A stretch of 64,000 nucleotides of DNA from Actinoplanes sichuanensis (GTDB lineage: Bacteria; Actinomycetota; Actinomycetes; Mycobacteriales; Micromonosporaceae). The stretch is taken from assembly GCF_033097365.1 (NCBI RefSeq), contig NZ_AP028461.1, positions 8,866,001 to 8,930,000 of the forward strand. Direction: 5' to 3'. A model generated the notes under the pieces. That model ran no database searches and was not told where the DNA came from. It worked only from the letters and a program-made list of their open reading frames with translations. Position numbers and translations under genes: made by a program. Each line of letters opens with the position of its first letter. Within the stretch, counting starts at the first letter, position 1. Shown here piece after piece: positions 8,724-16,187 of this stretch.

Positions 8724-8864
8724 TCAGTCCCACTCGAACTGAGTGGAGTTGAGCACCACGGCGCTGGTGTCGTAGGAGACAGCCGCCCCAACGCCCGTGC
8801 CACCGATGACAACTGCGAGCACGAAGACCAAGCCGGCGAGGCGGCTCAGTTTTCTTGCAAACAT
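8724..8864 (-). CDS. 46-residue membrane or secreted peptide upstream of the GGDEF-EAL gene
   Basis: This small frame encodes a basic start (MFARKLSRL), a hydrophobic stretch over residues 11-31 (LVFVLAVVIGGTGVGAA) and a short polar tail ending STQFEWD. The ATG has an AGGAG site seven bases upstream, and the frame reads cleanly to TGA. It could be a secreted peptide or a one-span protein with an extracytoplasmic tail. The 56-bp gap to the cyclic-di-GMP enzyme and shared strand suggest one operon and perhaps a sensory link. I do not recognise a family. Confidence 0.7.
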   Translation of the reverse strand: MFARKLSRLAGLVFVLAVVIGGTGVGAAVSYDTSAVVLNSTQFEWD

Positions 8865-9094
8865 GGCTCGCTCCTCTTGTAGGGATGTATGCGTATCAGG
8901 TGGGGGTCACATGATGGTGCCACACCGGTTGTGCGACAGGGAGCGTTCATCGGCGGGTCGCGTCGACGCTCCGGCAAATCCTGGCCGAACGGTTGAGCAA
9001 GGGCTCCGGCCTCCTACTGAAGAATTGGCGGCTTTACAGGCGATTTAGGCGGTAAAGACGGACAAATTCTTTCGGAACCGTCAAGGTGCATTGA

Positions 9095-9112
9095 CGTCAG
9101 GGCATCCTGACG
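9095..9112. promoter_or_regulatory. inverted repeat before the HTH gene
   Basis: CGTCAGG-GCAT-CCTGACG is a perfect 7-bp dyad ending two bases before the GGAAGG ribosome-binding site of the 9127 gene. It could be an operator or an mRNA hairpin near the start. The rest of the divergent gap (8865-9094) shows no further structure I can support. Confidence 0.4.
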
Positions 9113-9126
9113 GAAGGCTGTTCGAA

Positions 9127-9453
9127 ATGAGTACTCCGGACGAGTTGGAGCAGCAACACACCCTTACGACGGCGACGACCAGATTCGACGCCTTGCGTAT
9201 GCGTGACGCCCTCGCCGCGATGGATCCCGACGTGGAGCCCGCCCTCTCCGCCGATGAGATCCTGGAGATGCTCGCGCTCAGCGAAGTGATCATCCGGAAG
9301 GCCGGCTACGGGCGGCAGGCCATGATGCGTGCGGCCCGCGCGGCCGGCGCCTCCTGGACCCGGATCGGGGCCGCCCTCGGCACCACCAAGCAGGCCGCCT
9401 GGGAGTCGCACCAGCGTTGGGCCGCCGACGCGGGTGGCCGAGCCGCCGACTGA
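9127..9453 (+). CDS. small helix-turn-helix protein
   Basis: A 108-residue protein whose C-terminal third reads as a helix-turn-helix (GASWTRIGAALGTTKQAAWESHQRW), a pattern widespread in unannotated actinobacterial proteins. The N-terminal half is acidic and helical with no known domain. I chose the ATG at 9127, eight bases after GGAAGG; an in-frame ATG at 9091 lacks such a site and would include the inverted repeat. It is divergent from the 46-residue peptide/GGDEF-EAL pair and could regulate that promoter region, but this is inference. Confidence 0.75.
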   Translation: MSTPDELEQQHTLTTATTRFDALRMRDALAAMDPDVEPALSADEILEMLALSEVIIRKAGYGRQAMMRAARAAGASWTRIGAALGTTKQAAWESHQRWAADAGGRAAD

Positions 9454-9454
9454 G

Positions 9455-10261
9455 TCAGTCGCCGGTGGCGGCCGGGCGGTCGGTGTGGCTGTACTGCGAC
9501 CAGGAACCCGGGAACAGGCGGCCGGCGCCCAGGCCGGCGTGCTCCAGGGCGATCAGGTTGTGGCAGGCGGTCACGCCTGAGCCGCAATACGAGATCACGT
9601 CGGCGGCGGCCTCCACGCCCGCGGCGGCGAACCGCTCGCGCAGCGTGGCCGGGGACAGAAAACGCCCATCGGGGCCGACATTGTCACGGCAGGGCACGTT
9701 TCGCGCGCCGGGGATGTGGCCGGGCCGCGGGTCGACCGGCTCCGTCTCACCGCGGAACCTAGGCGCGTCCCGGGCGTCCAGCACCGGGCCCGCCCAGGAC
9801 ACCGTCTCCTCCAGCGAGGCCAGGCGGTCGGCGGGCCACGGGCGGGCGGTGAACTTCGACGCGGGGCGGACCGGAATCTCCGTGGTCAGCTCACCCGACC
9901 AGGCGGTCAAGCCACCGTCCAGCAGCGCTGCGTCATGCCCCGTCGCCCGGAGCAACCAAACCAACCTCGACGCCACCACTCCGCCCGCGTCGTCGTACGC
10001 GATGATCTGATCTTGATCTTGAATTCCGGCCGCCGCCATCGCCGCCGCGAACACCTCCGGATCCGGCAGCGGATGCCGGCCCTCGGCCGGCGACGCCGGG
10101 CCCGCGAGTGCCCTGTCCAGGTCGACGAAGACCGCGCCCGGCAGATGTCCGCGCTGGTAGGCCTCCCGGCCGGACCTTCCGTCCAGATACCACCTGACGT
10201 CGGCGAGCACCACCTGGCGATCCGCGATCCACGAAGCGTCCACCACCGGGTCGATCACCAC
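9455..10261 (-). CDS. two-domain sulfurtransferase (thiosulfate/3-mercaptopyruvate type)
   Basis: A 268-residue tandem rhodanese. The N-terminal domain (VVLADVRWYLDGRSGREAYQRGHLPGAVFVDLD) is structural. The C-terminal domain has the catalytic loop CGSGVTA, with Cys near residue 226, and GHIPGARNVP. CGSGVTA is typical of 3-mercaptopyruvate sulfurtransferases, whereas thiosulfate enzymes favour CRxGxT, so the mercaptopyruvate type is more likely. The start is GTG at 10261. It lies seven bases from the upstream LysE gene and may be cotranscribed with it. Confidence 0.9.
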   Translation of the reverse strand: MVIDPVVDASWIADRQVVLADVRWYLDGRSGREAYQRGHLPGAVFVDLDRALAGPASPAEGRHPLPDPEVFAAAMAAAGIQDQDQIIAYDDAGGVVASRLVWLLRATGHDAALLDGGLTAWSGELTTEIPVRPASKFTARPWPADRLASLEETVSWAGPVLDARDAPRFRGETEPVDPRPGHIPGARNVPCRDNVGPDGRFLSPATLRERFAAAGVEAAADVISYCGSGVTACHNLIALEHAGLGAGRLFPGSWSQYSHTDRPAATGD

Positions 10262-10267
10262 AGCCCC

Positions 10268-10894
10268 CTACCGGCTGGACAGCCCCAGCCGCACGCCGAA
10301 ACCGACAAGGACCACCCCGGTCCCGGCATCGACGGTACGCCGAACCGCCCGCCGGGCCAGGAAACGCCGGGCCGCCTGCGCGCCCAGAATGATCATCGTG
10401 AACCAGAGCAGGCCCTCGACGTCATGCACCAGGGCCAGCAGCAGGCCGGTCGTCAGCGGATCGGCCTGCGGCGGCACGAACTGCGGCAGCACCGCCAGAT
10501 AGAAGGCGCCCACCTTGGGGTTCAGCAGATTCGTCAGCAGACCGCGGCCGAACGTGCTCCAGAAGGTGGCGGTCGCCACCTGCACCTCGACCTCCGGGCC
10601 GTTCTTCGACGCGCCCCAGATCATCCGCGCACCCAGGTAGATCATGTAGGCGGCACCGGCCAGCCGCAGCAACGTGTAGCCCACCTCGGACGCCGCCAGC
10701 AGCGCCGACGCACCCACCGCGGCCGCCGCGCCCCAGGCCAGCGCACCCGCGTTGATGCCGAGCGCGGTCGCGAACGCCGGGCCCCGGCCCATCGTGATCG
10801 CGGCCCGCAGCACCAGCGCGGTGTCCAGTCCCGGCGTGATCGTCAGCAGCGCCCCGAGCACGGCGAACGAAAGAACGGCATCGGTCAGGTCCAT
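10268..10894 (-). CDS. LysE/RhtB-family amino-acid exporter
   Basis: A 208-residue inner-membrane protein with six predicted helices and the family opening (TITPGLDTALVLRAAITMGRGPAFATALGINAGAL) and middle (GRGLLTNLLNPKVGAFYLAVLPQFV). Members export lysine, homoserine, threonine or related compounds, and the substrate is not readable here. The length is typical. It sits directly upstream of the sulfurtransferase, so a sulfur amino-acid link is possible but unproven. Confidence 0.9.
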   Translation of the reverse strand: MDLTDAVLSFAVLGALLTITPGLDTALVLRAAITMGRGPAFATALGINAGALAWGAAAAVGASALLAASEVGYTLLRLAGAAYMIYLGARMIWGASKNGPEVEVQVATATFWSTFGRGLLTNLLNPKVGAFYLAVLPQFVPPQADPLTTGLLLALVHDVEGLLWFTMIILGAQAARRFLARRAVRRTVDAGTGVVLVGFGVRLGLSSR

Positions 10895-10938
10895 GTCTCA
10901 TTCCTAGGCGGCCCGGATTCGGGCGTCTGTGGCCGAGA

Positions 10939-11223
10939 TCACTCCTCGTGGTCGCGGCTGCGACTGCCGGGCCGGAAGTAGACCACCGCCACCGCGACCA
11001 TCGCCACCGCCACCAGCGTCGCGATCATCGCCGCCAGTTCGGTGAGCTGGGTCGCGCCCAGGACGAAGACCAGCACGGCCGTACCGAACAGCAGGTGATA
11101 ACCACCGGCCTGCCGGGGCGTGCGGAAGGAGCGGGCGATCATGCCGGGAGCGGTGCCGGTCACCAGCATCCGGGCCCCGAACACCGCCAGCACCAACCCG
11201 ATCAGGGCCGCCGCCGTGCTCAT
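10939..11223 (-). CDS. small three-helix membrane protein
   Basis: A 94-residue protein with hydrophobic segments at about residues 5-25, 45-62 and 64-83 and a charged tail (RPGSRSRDHEE). No family is recognised. It starts at ATG 11223, 44 bp upstream of the LysE exporter gene on the same strand, so the two may be cotranscribed. Confidence 0.7.
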   Translation of the reverse strand: MSTAAALIGLVLAVFGARMLVTGTAPGMIARSFRTPRQAGGYHLLFGTAVLVFVLGATQLTELAAMIATLVAVAMVAVAVVYFRPGSRSRDHEE

Positions 11224-11302
11224 GGCCCCAGTCTGCGCGTCTTTTCGCCGATCGGCGCGTCTTTCGAGGTACGGCCGCCCGGTCTGGCCGGCCGATCCCC
11301 CG

Positions 11303-11794
11303 TCAGCGGTAGTTGTTGAACTGCAGGGCGACGCCGAAGTCCTCCTGCTTGAGCAGGGCGATCACGGCCTGCAGATCGTCACGCTTCTTACCGGTGACCC
11401 GGAGCTGGTCGCCCTGGATCTGCGCCTGCACACCCTTCGGCCCCTCGTCACGGATCTTCTTGCTGATCGCCTTGGCCTTGTCGGCCTCGATGCCCTCGAC
11501 CACCTTCAGGTCGATCTTCCAGGTCTTGCCGGACTGCCGGGGCTCCCCCGCGTCCAGCGACTTCAACGAGATGTTGCGCTTCACCAGCTTCTCCTTGAAG
11601 ACGTCGAGCGCGGCCGTGGCCCGCTCCTCGGTCTCCGAGGTGATCGTGAACGCCTCCCCCGACTTGGCGACACTCGTCCCGGTACCCCGAAAGTCGAACC
11701 GGGTCCCGAGCTCCTTCTCCGCCTGGTTGAAAGCGTTGTCGACCTCCTGCCGGTCGACCTTGCTCACGATGTCGAACGACGGGTTGGCTGCCAT
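11303..11794 (-). CDS. YajQ-family nucleotide-binding protein
   Basis: A 163-residue YajQ/DUF520 protein, cytoplasmic, with the characteristic opening [24 protein letters not shown], the middle [21 protein letters not shown] and the ending [14 protein letters not shown]. Family members bind cyclic di-GMP in some bacteria or nucleic acids in others. Given the GGDEF-EAL gene nearby, a cyclic-di-GMP role is attractive but not shown. The length is complete. The tRNA-Tyr used by the integrated element starts about 150 bp away on the other strand. Confidence 0.93.
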   Translation of the reverse strand: MAANPSFDIVSKVDRQEVDNAFNQAEKELGTRFDFRGTGTSVAKSGEAFTITSETEERATAALDVFKEKLVKRNISLKSLDAGEPRQSGKTWKIDLKVVEGIEADKAKAISKKIRDEGPKGVQAQIQGDQLRVTGKKRDDLQAVIALLKQEDFGVALQFNNYR

Positions 11795-11942
11795 GATCAG
11801 ACTCCTGCGACTGGATGCTTGTCGATGCTCTACAGCGGGCTCCCGAGGGCCCGCGACATGCCGACCGTACCCGGTTGTTGATGCGGTTCGCGCTACGGCT
11901 ATTCTTATGTCCGCCGCCGCGGGAGACCGGGGTGGTTGCCCA

Positions 11943-12023
11943 GGCGGGTTGCCCGAGCGGCCAATGGGAGCGGACTGTAAATCCGTCGCGAAAGCTACAG
12001 AGGTTCGAATCCTCTACCCGCCA
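11943..12023 (+). tRNA. tRNA-Tyr (anticodon GTA), AICE attachment gene
   Basis: An 81-nt type II tRNA with a long variable arm: GGCGGGT (11943-11949) pairs with ACCCGCC (12016-12022), with discriminator A at 12023. The loop CTGTAAA gives anticodon GTA. The 3' half from 11970 is duplicated at 29250, so integration replaced the chromosomal 3' end with an identical one from the element and the tRNA stays functional. Confidence 0.96.
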
Positions 12024-12028
12024 CAGGC
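11970..12028 (+). repeat. attL, 59-bp core repeat
   Basis: Identical over 59 bases to 29250-29308. It starts at the anticodon stem of tRNA-Tyr and runs five bases past the discriminator base. The first mismatches are at 11969/29249 and 12029/29309. Confidence 0.95.
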
Positions 12029-12035
12029 AGGCAAA

Positions 12036-12075
12036 AGAAGCCCTTCACCAGCGAAAACGCCGGTGAAGGGCTTCT
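12036..12075. terminator. bidirectional intrinsic terminator (tRNA-Tyr / integrase)
   Basis: A 14-bp perfect stem (AGAAGCCCTTCACC 12036-12049, GGTGAAGGGCTTCT 12062-12075) is followed by TTCGTT on the plus strand and by TTTTGC on the minus strand. It can end the tRNA-Tyr transcript on one side and the integrase transcript on the other. It lies inside the element, so the element supplies its own terminator for the rebuilt tRNA gene. Confidence 0.8.
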
Positions 12076-12123
12076 TTCGTTGGTCCCACTGGGTCTCACC
12101 CGGAACCGCTCGATCTCACTGGT

Positions 12124-12143
12124 CGTGTCGTATACGTGTCGGC
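12124..12143 (+). promoter_or_regulatory. candidate integrase arm-type sites, left
   Basis: CGTGTCG at 12124 and CGTGTCGGC at 12135 are spaced 11 bp apart. The same spacing and nearly the same sequence occur at the other end of the element (29184-29203). In the excised circle these would flank the attP core, the usual arrangement of arm sites for a tyrosine integrase. Confidence 0.4.
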
Positions 12144-12145
12144 GA

Positions 12146-13561
12146 TCAGGCGGCGTTCTGAGCGGCCGGTTGTGTCAGGCCGAGTGCCGCTTCGACCCGC
12201 CGACGGGACGCCTCGTCCTGCCCGTAGATGCACTTCGCATACACCCGCATGAGGACGTGGACGCTGTGTCCGGCCCACTCTGCGACCTGGGTCGCGGGGA
12301 CGCCCGCGTTCAGCCAGAGCGACACAGCGGCGTGCCGCAGGTCGTAGGGACGCTTCGCGAGCGGCGACCGGAGTTGAACGGGCGTAAGGGTGGCCTCGCG
12401 TGCATCGCGCCACGCCTTGCCGTAGGAGTTGCTGGGGATGGGCTGGCCGAGCGTCGGCACGTAGCGCCCGCCGGGGCCGCGCCGGGTGACGAACAGCCTG
12501 CCGTCCGGTGCGGGCTTGTACTTGCCGATGTGGTGGTCGAGCAGGGCGCAAAGAGGCGGCGGCGCGGGAACCGGACGCGTCGCGCTCTTGGCCCGGTGTT
12601 TGAGCCCGCGACGCTCGATGGTGCCGGCCTCGTCGCCCCACCCGTGCCCAACGGCGACCGTCGAACCGGTGAGGTTCAAGACGCCCCACCCACCCTCTAC
12701 CTTGGGTCGCTCGTACTCGTCCTCCCTGAGGTTCAGCACCTCCTCGGGCCGCAGCGCCGCGTAGTACATGCAGCCGAAGAACGCCACCAGTTCGGGCGTA
12801 CGGTCGCGAACGGCGGCGAGCAGCGCGCGAGCTTGCGTCGGGTTGACCACCGCCTTGCGATCGACCTCGTCGTCATGCTTCGGGGCGATCCAACTCACGA
12901 GCGACAGCGGGTGTACCTCCAGTAACCGCAGTTCGACCGCGTACTTGAGAGCGCCAGAGAAGATCGCGCGCTTCCGGGCGATGGTGCTCGGGGATGCCGG
13001 TCCGCCGTCCTTCGTGCGAAGCGCGATCGTGTCGAGGCACTTCCTGATCAGGGCGGCATCGGTCAGAGCGGACAGGTCGACGGTATTGGACTCCAGCCAC
13101 CGAACGGCAGTCGCCAACTCGGCGGGCGGGTCTCCGGCGTCGCGACGCGCCTTGTTGAACGACCAGCCGTAAAGGGCGGCGCGGATGGCCTTGTCGCTCG
13201 GCGCCCCCCTGGTGGTCGAGAGCAGCACGGGCGTGACGGTGGCCAGCGACTCGGCGATGCCCTTGCGATGCTTGGCTGAGGCGCGGGGCCATTTCACATC
13301 GACGTAGGCGGTCGCGTGGTCGTACCACGATCGGGCGTTGAGAGCGCGGGCCATCGGCTCGGGCAGACCGCGCGTCTCGTCGAACGCGACGCCCTCTCGC
13401 TGAGCGACGACCAGCTTCGATCGGAAGCTGTCGGCGAGTGCCCGAGTCGCGAACGTGTCCCGGAACGGCTTGCCGGCGACGACCCATCGGACGGTATATG
13501 AGGTGCCCTTCGCGAGCTTGTTGACCAGCACGCTGTGAACGCGGACATCGAAAGTGCTCAT
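12146..13561 (-). CDS. int: tyrosine-type site-specific integrase
   Basis: A 471-residue recombinase that integrates and excises the element at tRNA-Tyr. The C-terminal catalytic domain has the Arg in AALRPEEVL (~268), the YDLRHAAVSLW box with His/Arg (~408), the second His in WAGHSVHVLMR and the nucleophilic Tyr in RVYAKC (~439). The N-terminal SAM-like core-binding domain covers roughly 85-220. It ends 117 bp from attL and points at it. Its ATG overlaps the Xis stop (ATGA), which couples integrase to excisionase synthesis. Confidence 0.95.
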   Translation of the reverse strand: MSTFDVRVHSVLVNKLAKGTSYTVRWVVAGKPFRDTFATRALADSFRSKLVVAQREGVAFDETRGLPEPMARALNARSWYDHATAYVDVKWPRASAKHRKGIAESLATVTPVLLSTTRGAPSDKAIRAALYGWSFNKARRDAGDPPAELATAVRWLESNTVDLSALTDAALIRKCLDTIALRTKDGGPASPSTIARKRAIFSGALKYAVELRLLEVHPLSLVSWIAPKHDDEVDRKAVVNPTQARALLAAVRDRTPELVAFFGCMYYAALRPEEVLNLREDEYERPKVEGGWGVLNLTGSTVAVGHGWGDEAGTIERRGLKHRAKSATRPVPAPPPLCALLDHHIGKYKPAPDGRLFVTRRGPGGRYVPTLGQPIPSNSYGKAWRDAREATLTPVQLRSPLAKRPYDLRHAAVSLWLNAGVPATQVAEWAGHSVHVLMRVYAKCIYGQDEASRRRVEAALGLTQPAAQNAA

Positions 13562-13746
13562 GCGGCCTGCTGCTCCTCACGGCTCGACAGCCACGCGTCG
13601 AAGTCGGTACGGCGGATGCGGAGCTGCCCATTCGGCAGCTTGTAGGTACGGGGTGCCTGGCCGAGTGCCTTCCAACGGAAGAAGGTCGACTTCGGAACGT
13701 CCAGCTCGGCGAGGAAGTCAGTCAAGGTCAGAAAGGTGCGTGCCAT
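13558..13746 (-). CDS. xis: excisionase-like MerR/HTH-17 protein
   Basis: A 62-residue winged-helix DNA-binding protein with the AICE/phage excisionase pattern: a helix-turn-helix (TLTDFLAELDVPKSTFFRWKALG), then a wing and recognition segment (LPNGQLRIRRTDFDAWL). It is predicted to bend attachment-site DNA and direct the integrase toward excision. The ATG at 13746 starts the family-like region; the longer upstream frame is not similar to anything. It overlaps the integrase start by four bases. Confidence 0.88.
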   Translation of the reverse strand: MARTFLTLTDFLAELDVPKSTFFRWKALGQAPRTYKLPNGQLRIRRTDFDAWLSSREEQQAA

Positions 13747-14004
13747 GGGGTCCGGCCTCCCTGGGAGAGGGCATGTTGGGGCAACCCATGGCGGCGCTGA
13801 CCGCCGAACGGGAGCGGCGGACCTCCTTCCATGGGTGTGTTGCTGGTTAGCGAGAGAGGGCCGTACATCGGCCCGTTGAGAGCGCCGTAGAGCCAACATC
13901 CGGGGTGTCTAAGGGGTAGGACATGGCTCGGATCGGCTGTGCGGCTTTCAGGCGGTCGGGATTTCGGTGAGGGCTGGCGGGTGATGTCCCGTTGTGGGCG
14001 TGAA
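13747..14004. other. non-coding stretch between xis and the repeat cluster
   Basis: No convincing gene is present. It should contain the promoter for xis-int. The inverted fragments GGGCCG/CGGCCC (near 13859-13882) and CCATGG/CCATGGG motifs are visible, but nothing I can assign. The repeat cluster starts at 14005. Confidence 0.4.
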
Positions 14005-14213
14005 GCCGTCCCAAGCCGTCCCAGCCGTCCCAGTGCAGGTCAGCCCTGGGACGGCTTGCGGGGCTGGGACGGCTTAAGCCGTCCCACGGACATCAACTAG
14101 CGGCGGGGGCATCTCGGTGTCGATGGCGAGTTGGGACGGCTCAAGCCGTCCCACGAGGACAAGCCGTCCCGGGCCTGAGCTGGGCTGGGACGGCTGGGAC
14201 GGCTCGGGACGGC
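14005..14213. repeat. 12-copy octamer cluster, candidate replication origin
   Basis: GCCGTCCC occurs at 14005, 14015, 14024, 14078, 14145 and 14163. Its reverse complement occurs at 14048, 14066, 14133, 14187, 14196 and 14206. Most copies extend to GCCGTCCCA. Two pairs form dyads: a perfect 20-bp palindrome at 14066-14085 across the DUF3631 stop codon, and an 8-bp stem with a TCAA loop at 14133-14152. The cluster runs from non-coding DNA into the last 47 codons of the DUF3631 gene. Its density and its position by replication genes suggest an iteron-like origin or Rep-binding region. Confidence 0.6.
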
Positions 14214-15339
14214 TTGCCTCTGTCTCCGGGCCAGGCGGCGGGCAGTAGCGCTGCCACGCGTCGTGGAAGTCCTCGCGCTTGTAGCCCTTGGCCTGGTCAG
14301 ACGTGAGGTTGTAGGCCCTGGCCTGTTCCGGGGTGAAGCGGATGTTGCCGGAGGTGATCTCGTACTCCTTGAGCAGCATCCCGAGCTTCATCGGCGTAAG
14401 GCCGGCGCCGTTGTTGTACTCGGCCCATGGCGCTTCCGGGTCGGCCTTGAGCCGGTCGAGCAGCACGACCGACGGGATCTCGTCCGCGTGACCGAACGCC
14501 CGCCGACAGTCCATCAGCAGGCGGATGCGCTCGGACGCCACGGTGTTGTTGTCCCGCTCGGCGGTCAGGGTCAGCGCCGCCTCGCGGCCCCGGTCGGGCC
14601 ACTCCCCACCGGCCAGGTCGGCGACGGCGATCAGCGGTTCCCACGTGTCCGCCGCCCGGTCCTCCAGCGGCATCTCCGGCTCGGCCTTCTCCAGCGCGGC
14701 CAGGTTGCCGCGTAGCCACTCGTTGAGGTCGTTGGCGACCTGCCGAAGCGCTACCCCGTCGCGGCGGTGCCGGTACGGCGAGACGGTCTCCCCCGGCGCG
14801 CGGCGGCGCATCCGGATCACCACGGCCCGGTCCTCGATGGTGTCGGGCATCTGGCCGATCCCGGCGAGCGCGGCCATGGCGAACGTGGCGATCTTCTCGA
14901 CTTTGCGGTTGGCGTTGTCCCACCGGATCGTGGGCCGGTTGCGCTGGTGACCGGCGTTGAGCAGGCCGCGCAACTCCTCGTTGGCCTCGGCCGCCTTGCC
15001 ACCGAAGATCGTGTCGGCTTCGTCAACCAGCAGGGTCGGCGGGTCGTCTGAGCCGATCGACCGGTACACCGCCGCCGTGGACGCGTTGACCGTGATCAGC
15101 GGGTTGCACGACGTGCCTTCCACGATGTCGAGCAGCCGCGACTTCCCGCAGCGCTTCTCCGGGGCGCGGATCACCAGCCGGGGCGCGTGCGCCCACGCCT
15201 GCTGTGCGTGCGTCGCGGCGATCCACAACACGGTGGCGTCGATCGCTTCCGGCGACGGGAGCACGACGTACTTGGTGAGTGCGGCGTGTAGGCGGTCGAG
15301 GATCGCCGGTCCCTCGATCACCCGGTGGGGTTTCGTCAT
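14074..15339 (-). CDS. DUF3631 P-loop ATPase (AICE replication helicase-like)
   Basis: 421 residues of the DUF3631 family, often fused or adjacent to phage and plasmid primases and thought to act as a helicase-like ATPase. Walker A is APEKRCGKSRLL (~60), Walker B is TLLVDEADTIF (~105) and a conserved Arg-rich segment is EDRAVVIRMRRR. The C-terminal tail is Pro/Ser-rich (PSQPSQPSS) and is encoded by the octamer repeats, so it may be shaped by DNA function. The ATG at 15339 overlaps the stop of the TGT-like gene (ATGA). With the Prim-Pol gene it makes up the likely replication module. Confidence 0.85.
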   Translation of the reverse strand: MTKPHRVIEGPAILDRLHAALTKYVVLPSPEAIDATVLWIAATHAQQAWAHAPRLVIRAPEKRCGKSRLLDIVEGTSCNPLITVNASTAAVYRSIGSDDPPTLLVDEADTIFGGKAAEANEELRGLLNAGHQRNRPTIRWDNANRKVEKIATFAMAALAGIGQMPDTIEDRAVVIRMRRRAPGETVSPYRHRRDGVALRQVANDLNEWLRGNLAALEKAEPEMPLEDRAADTWEPLIAVADLAGGEWPDRGREAALTLTAERDNNTVASERIRLLMDCRRAFGHADEIPSVVLLDRLKADPEAPWAEYNNGAGLTPMKLGMLLKEYEITSGNIRFTPEQARAYNLTSDQAKGYKREDFHDAWQRYCPPPGPETEASRPEPSQPSQPSSGPGRLVLVGRLEPSQLAIDTEMPPPLVDVRGTA

Positions 15340-16187
15340 GCTGCGGCCTCCAGGTCGAATAGGGCAGGTTCCGCCCGTCGCGCAGCTGCGGCGGACAAGA
15401 CGTTGGTGCGCCAGTGCAGCGCGTAGGGCAGGCAGTTCGCGCAGTTCTTGTGCCGAGCGGCGGCGACGCATTCGGGTAGTGCAGGACGGCGCATCTTGCG
15501 GGCCACGTCCGACCACGCGAGGGAGTCGGCGGAGGTCAGCAGATGGCCGTAGGCGGTCAGCCCGAGGGTCTTGAAGCCGAACCCGTGCAGGCGCCGCACG
15601 CCGCGCATGTGCAGGGCTCGCAGGATGCGGCCGGCCTCTTTGGTGCCCTGGCGGCGGCACACCGAGCCGACCCCGACCAGCGGTAGCGTGGTCAGGTCGA
15701 TCCGCAACAGCTGCCAGTAGAGATCGACGCACCGGACGTAGTCGTCCGGGGCCTGTCCTTGGACTACCGGGATGGTGTCGAGGTCAGGGGCCAGGTCGAG
15801 CATGTCGCCGTAGTTGAGCACGGTCTTGCGCTGGTGTTCGGCCACGGAAAGGCCGGTGCCGGCGAAGCGGATCGGGCCGGCTTGTCCGCCGTTGATGACG
15901 ATGTCTTCGCACATCCAGTCTTGGGGTGCGTTCCATCGCAGGTGGCCGATCTCGTCGCGGTAGCGGCGGAGCCGGGCGATGTAGTCGCGGGTGCTGATCG
16001 TCCAGCGGCCGAACTTCTGGAGTTCGGTGAAGCCGCCGGAGTCGCACGCCCACGGCGCAGCTGCGCGAGGCAGCGTCTTGTAGACCCGTAGCCGGGTGTC
16101 GGAGACGAACAGCGGTACCCCGGCCTTGCCGAGCCATCCGGGTTGGTGGCTGCCGAGGAACAGCAGTGGTGATCGGACGGCGATCAT
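15336..16187 (-). CDS. TGT/DpdA-like guanine transglycosylase-fold protein
   Basis: 283 residues. Several landmarks of tRNA-guanine transglycosylases are visible in order: DSGGF at 49-53 (the DSGGFQ base-binding motif), PVVQGQAPDDY (TGT VQGG segment), LPLVGVGSVCRR, LHGFGFKTLG, an Asp in SADSLAW, and a terminal Cys/His cluster (CAAARHKNCANCLPYALHW) like the zinc site. The protein resembles DpdA enzymes that insert 7-deazaguanine derivatives into phage or island DNA more than housekeeping Tgt. Start and stop overlap both neighbours by four bases. DNA rather than tRNA as substrate is inferred. Confidence 0.75.
   Translation of the reverse strand: MIAVRSPLLFLGSHQPGWLGKAGVPLFVSDTRLRVYKTLPRAAAPWACDSGGFTELQKFGRWTISTRDYIARLRRYRDEIGHLRWNAPQDWMCEDIVINGGQAGPIRFAGTGLSVAEHQRKTVLNYGDMLDLAPDLDTIPVVQGQAPDDYVRCVDLYWQLLRIDLTTLPLVGVGSVCRRQGTKEAGRILRALHMRGVRRLHGFGFKTLGLTAYGHLLTSADSLAWSDVARKMRRPALPECVAAARHKNCANCLPYALHWRTNVLSAAAARRAEPALFDLEAAA

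Noticed and set aside
14005-14213. Reading the octamer cluster as an array of intrinsic terminators
   Set aside because: The dyads have no T-runs, and most copies are not paired at hairpin distance, so a protein-binding array fits better.
15340-15732. N-terminal extension of the DUF3631 protein
   Set aside because: It would overlap the TGT-like gene by almost 400 bases and consists of Arg/Ala-rich shadow sequence; ATG 15339 fits the ATGA coupling.
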